Assembly: GCA_023422485.1 (NCBI GenBank)
Contig: JAGTAM010000634.1
Span: 1-8,341 of the forward strand
DNA from: Pseudomonadota bacterium
Lineage (GTDB): Bacteria > Pseudomonadota > Alphaproteobacteria > Rhizobiales > Beijerinckiaceae
Length of the DNA: 8,341 nt
Direction: 5' to 3'
The notes under the pieces were generated by a model. That model did not search any database, was not told where the DNA came from, and saw only the letters and a list, made by a program, of their open reading frames with translations. How positions within the stretch are numbered: position 1 is the first letter of the stretch; each line of letters opens with the position of its first letter. The position numbers and the translations under genes are program-made. Below are positions 6,873 through 8,341 of this stretch, piece by piece.

Positions 6873-7400
6873 ATGCGTATCGCCCTCGGCCTCGCCGCTC
6901 TCCTGGCCTCCAGCACGGCCTTCGCCGCCCCGAAGGATCTCTCCGGAACGTGGCTGACGGGGGATGGGCGCGCCAAGATCCGCATCGATCGCTGCGGCCC
7001 GGCCGGCGGCAATGCCTGCGGCAAGGTCGTGTGGCTGAAGTCGCCGACCGACGATGCCGGCACGCCGCGCACCGACGTGAAGAACCCCGATCCGAAGAAG
7101 CGGGTGCGGCCGATCATCGGCCTGACGCTTCTCGACAACCTCAAGCCGGAGGATGCGGGCTTCGCGGGCGAGATCTACAACGCCGACGAGGGCAAGATCT
7201 ATCAGGTCAGCCTGGAGCGCGAGAGCGATGCCGAGCTGAACGTGCAGGGCTGCATGCTCAAGGTTCTGTGCGGATCGCAGACCTGGACCCGCGTACCGGA
7301 CGTGAACCAGCAGGCCGCCGCGGCCCCGGTTGAGGGTCCGGCCAAGCCCGCGAAGGCCGCCAAGTCGGCTCCGAAGGCGCCCGCTGCCCCGGCGGAGTGA
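6873..7400 (+). CDS. Secreted DUF2147 family protein
   Basis: This 175-residue exported protein belongs to the DUF2147 family (PF09917), periplasmic proteins of unknown function. A signal peptide covers residues 1-18 or 19 (MRIALGLAALLASSTAFA, with an Ala-x-Ala cleavage site). The domain then follows the family pattern: LSGTWLTGDGRAKIRIDRCG (23-42), CGKVVWLKSP (49-58), KNPDPKKRVRPIIGL (70-84), FAGEIYNADEGKIYQVSL (97-114) and CGSQTWTRV (133-141). Four cysteines (41, 49, 127 and 133) could form two disulfides. The family's core ends with the TWTRV strand; here a 30-residue Ala/Pro/Lys tail (146-175) is added, probably disordered. The ATG at 6873 has AGGAG at 6861-6865, 7 nt upstream, which fixes the start. 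It appears to be a single-gene unit, with a hairpin 23 nt after the stop. Confidence 0.95.
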   Translation: MRIALGLAALLASSTAFAAPKDLSGTWLTGDGRAKIRIDRCGPAGGNACGKVVWLKSPTDDAGTPRTDVKNPDPKKRVRPIIGLTLLDNLKPEDAGFAGEIYNADEGKIYQVSLERESDAELNVQGCMLKVLCGSQTWTRVPDVNQQAAAAPVEGPAKPAKAAKSAPKAPAAPAE

Positions 7401-7417
7401 CCCGCGTCGCGAGCGTC

Positions 7418-7448
7418 GAAAAAGGGCGCGCCGTCGCCGGCACGCCCT
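7418..7448 (-). terminator. Strong hairpin terminator, best on the minus strand
   Basis: Read on the minus strand, AGGGCGTGCCG (7448-7438) and CGGCGCGCCCT (7433-7423) pair over 11 bp including one U-G wobble. They close on a GCGA (GNRA) tetraloop and are followed by four further T residues, giving a run of five T. On the plus strand the wobble becomes a C-A mismatch and only GAAGTTT follows. It may serve the DUF2147 gene, which ends 22 nt before 7423, as a bidirectional terminator, but its better strand faces the other way. Confidence 0.7.
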
Positions 7449-7753
7449 GAAGTTTGCCTAACCTGATGGGGGTCCAGGCTCATCGAAGCTAGGGCTACGC
7501 TTGTGCGCGGCAAGGGGACGCCTTCGGCCGAAAGGGCACCGGAGATCCGCTTCGCTCGCTCGTTCCCCGGTTCTTCGGTCCGCCCCCGCACGTCCGTCAT
7601 CGTCCTGTCGGATGTTTCGGCTTCTCCCTACCCTCGTGGCACCCATGCAACCGTCTTGAAGCCTCGTGCTTCGGCGGGCCGCGGGTGCATTGCGGCGGCG
7701 ACGGCATCTGCTAGTCCGCTTGCACGGTGGCGGCGGGGGCTGGCGCAGTGTCC
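7449..7753. other. Intergenic region upstream of the outer-membrane protein gene
   Basis: These 305 bases show no convincing gene. Frames on both strands (for example minus 7458-7823) are Arg/Pro/Ala-rich and lack any family pattern. It holds the second copy of the 16-bp intergenic repeat (7570-7585). This lies within an imperfect dyad running from CCGAA (7528-7532) and ACCGG (7538-7542) to CCGGT (7567-7571) and TTCGG (7574-7578). A promoter for the outer-membrane protein is expected, but none matches the consensus well. A minus-strand small RNA ending at the terminator near 7420 is possible. Confidence 0.45.
7570..7585 (+). repeat. 16-bp intergenic direct repeat, copy 2
   Basis: GTTCTTCGGTCCGCCC is the same as at 5735-5750 and in the same orientation. 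Here it overlaps the right arm of an imperfect dyad (7528-7578). Confidence 0.55.
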
Positions 7754-8341
7754 ATGGTGCGCAAGGAAACAAAGGAAACACGTCGCAGCATCCCTGCCGG
7801 ACTTGTGGCAGGTCTCGCCGCACTCCTCGGCCTCCAATCCAGTTCCGCAGGCGCAGCCGACCTCGCCGAGCGCGCCCGGCCCCGCTTCCTCGACTGGTCC
7901 GGCTTCTATGCCGGGCTGCAGGGCAGCGCCGGCGCCTCCTTCGGCAATTACGATTTCGGCCCGACCACGATCGGCCCGCGCCGGGTGCGCTCGGTCGCGA
8001 CAGGCGACGCCACCGGCAGCCGCGACCTTGGCGGCGACGCCACCACGGTGGCGGCCGGCGCGTTTGCCGGCTGGACTTGGCAGAGCGGGCCTCTCGTCTA
8101 CGGTATCGAGGCCGACCTCGCCGGCGCCAACCTCAAGCGCGGCGCCCGCTCGGACGCGCAGGGATTCGGCTACGAGGGCATCGATCCGCCCTTCGCCCTG
8201 ATCCGCGAGAAGACGGACGTGTTCGGGGCCGCCCGCGCGCGGCTCGGCTACGCCTTCGGCAACAACCTTGTCTACGCGACCGCCGGGCTCACCGGCGCCA
8301 ACGGGCGGGTGCTCGCGACCTATCCGGATCTCGCCGGCGGG
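7754..8341 (+). CDS. Outer-membrane beta-barrel protein (Omp25/31-like), 3'-partial
   Basis: The frame is open from the ATG at 7754 to the window edge (196 codons, no stop). The N-terminus is a signal peptide: a basic region with KETKETRR, a hydrophobic core AGLVAGLAALLGL (15-27), and a likely cleavage after Ala-Gly-Ala at 34. The mature protein then shows the pattern of small alphaproteobacterial barrels: LDWSGFYAGLQGSAGASFG (46-64), AGAFAGWTWQSGPLVYGIEADLAG (101-124), and FGAARARLGYAFGNNLVYATAGLTGA (157-182). These are alternating-residue strands ending in aromatic residues. Family members are porin-like or structural proteins of the outer membrane, and heme binding has been reported for some relatives. 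A GTG immediately after the ATG is an alternative start. The ribosome binding site is poor (GGGGG about 14 nt upstream). The missing C-terminal strands and terminal Phe cannot be checked. Confidence 0.88.
   Translation, partial: MVRKETKETRRSIPAGLVAGLAALLGLQSSSAGAADLAERARPRFLDWSGFYAGLQGSAGASFGNYDFGPTTIGPRRVRSVATGDATGSRDLGGDATTVAAGAFAGWTWQSGPLVYGIEADLAGANLKRGARSDAQGFGYEGIDPPFALIREKTDVFGAARARLGYAFGNNLVYATAGLTGANGRVLATYPDLAGG

Overview
The window is GC-rich, with strong G/C bias at third codon positions. Its protein families (CstA/BtsT with a YbdD-type partner, an alphaproteobacterial-style Ndk, DUF2147, an Omp25/31-type barrel) point to an alphaproteobacterium of the order Hyphomicrobiales. Methylobacterium/Methylorubrum is my best guess; this is inference from sequence style, not a database match. 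No CRISPR array, tRNA, rRNA, transposase or phage gene was seen, and nothing that amounts to a new multi-gene system.

Layout. (1) Bases 1-2290 hold a CstA/BtsT-type transporter, cut at its 5' end by the window edge, followed 7 nt later by its small YbdD/YjiX-type partner. A perfect 13-bp hairpin terminator (2333-2362) closes this carbon-scavenging (pyruvate/peptide) unit. (2) After about 390 bases of non-coding DNA with two small palindromes, 2750-5207 encodes a two-gene operon: a multi-spanning YjgN/DUF898 membrane protein and a membrane-anchored M48 zinc metalloprotease. The protease's ribosome binding site overlaps the yjgN stop codon. (3) Convergent to it on the minus strand is a small Cys-rich lipoprotein (5307-5690). 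(4) Next is ndk (minus strand, 6010-6432). Just beyond its stop lies a roughly 124-bp element with two perfect hairpins bounded by near-identical inverted ends. (5) On the plus strand are a secreted DUF2147 protein (6873-7400) and, after 300 bases of non-coding DNA, the first 196 codons of an outer-membrane beta-barrel protein that runs off the window.

The genes look like ordinary chromosomal envelope and nutrient-uptake functions in four or five independent transcription units. The most interesting points lie between or beside genes: the two-hairpin element whose end overlaps the ndk stop codon; a terminator at 7423-7448 that pairs better on the minus strand, where no gene is visible; a 16-bp sequence shared by two intergenic regions; and the uncharacterised YjgN/M48 pairing.
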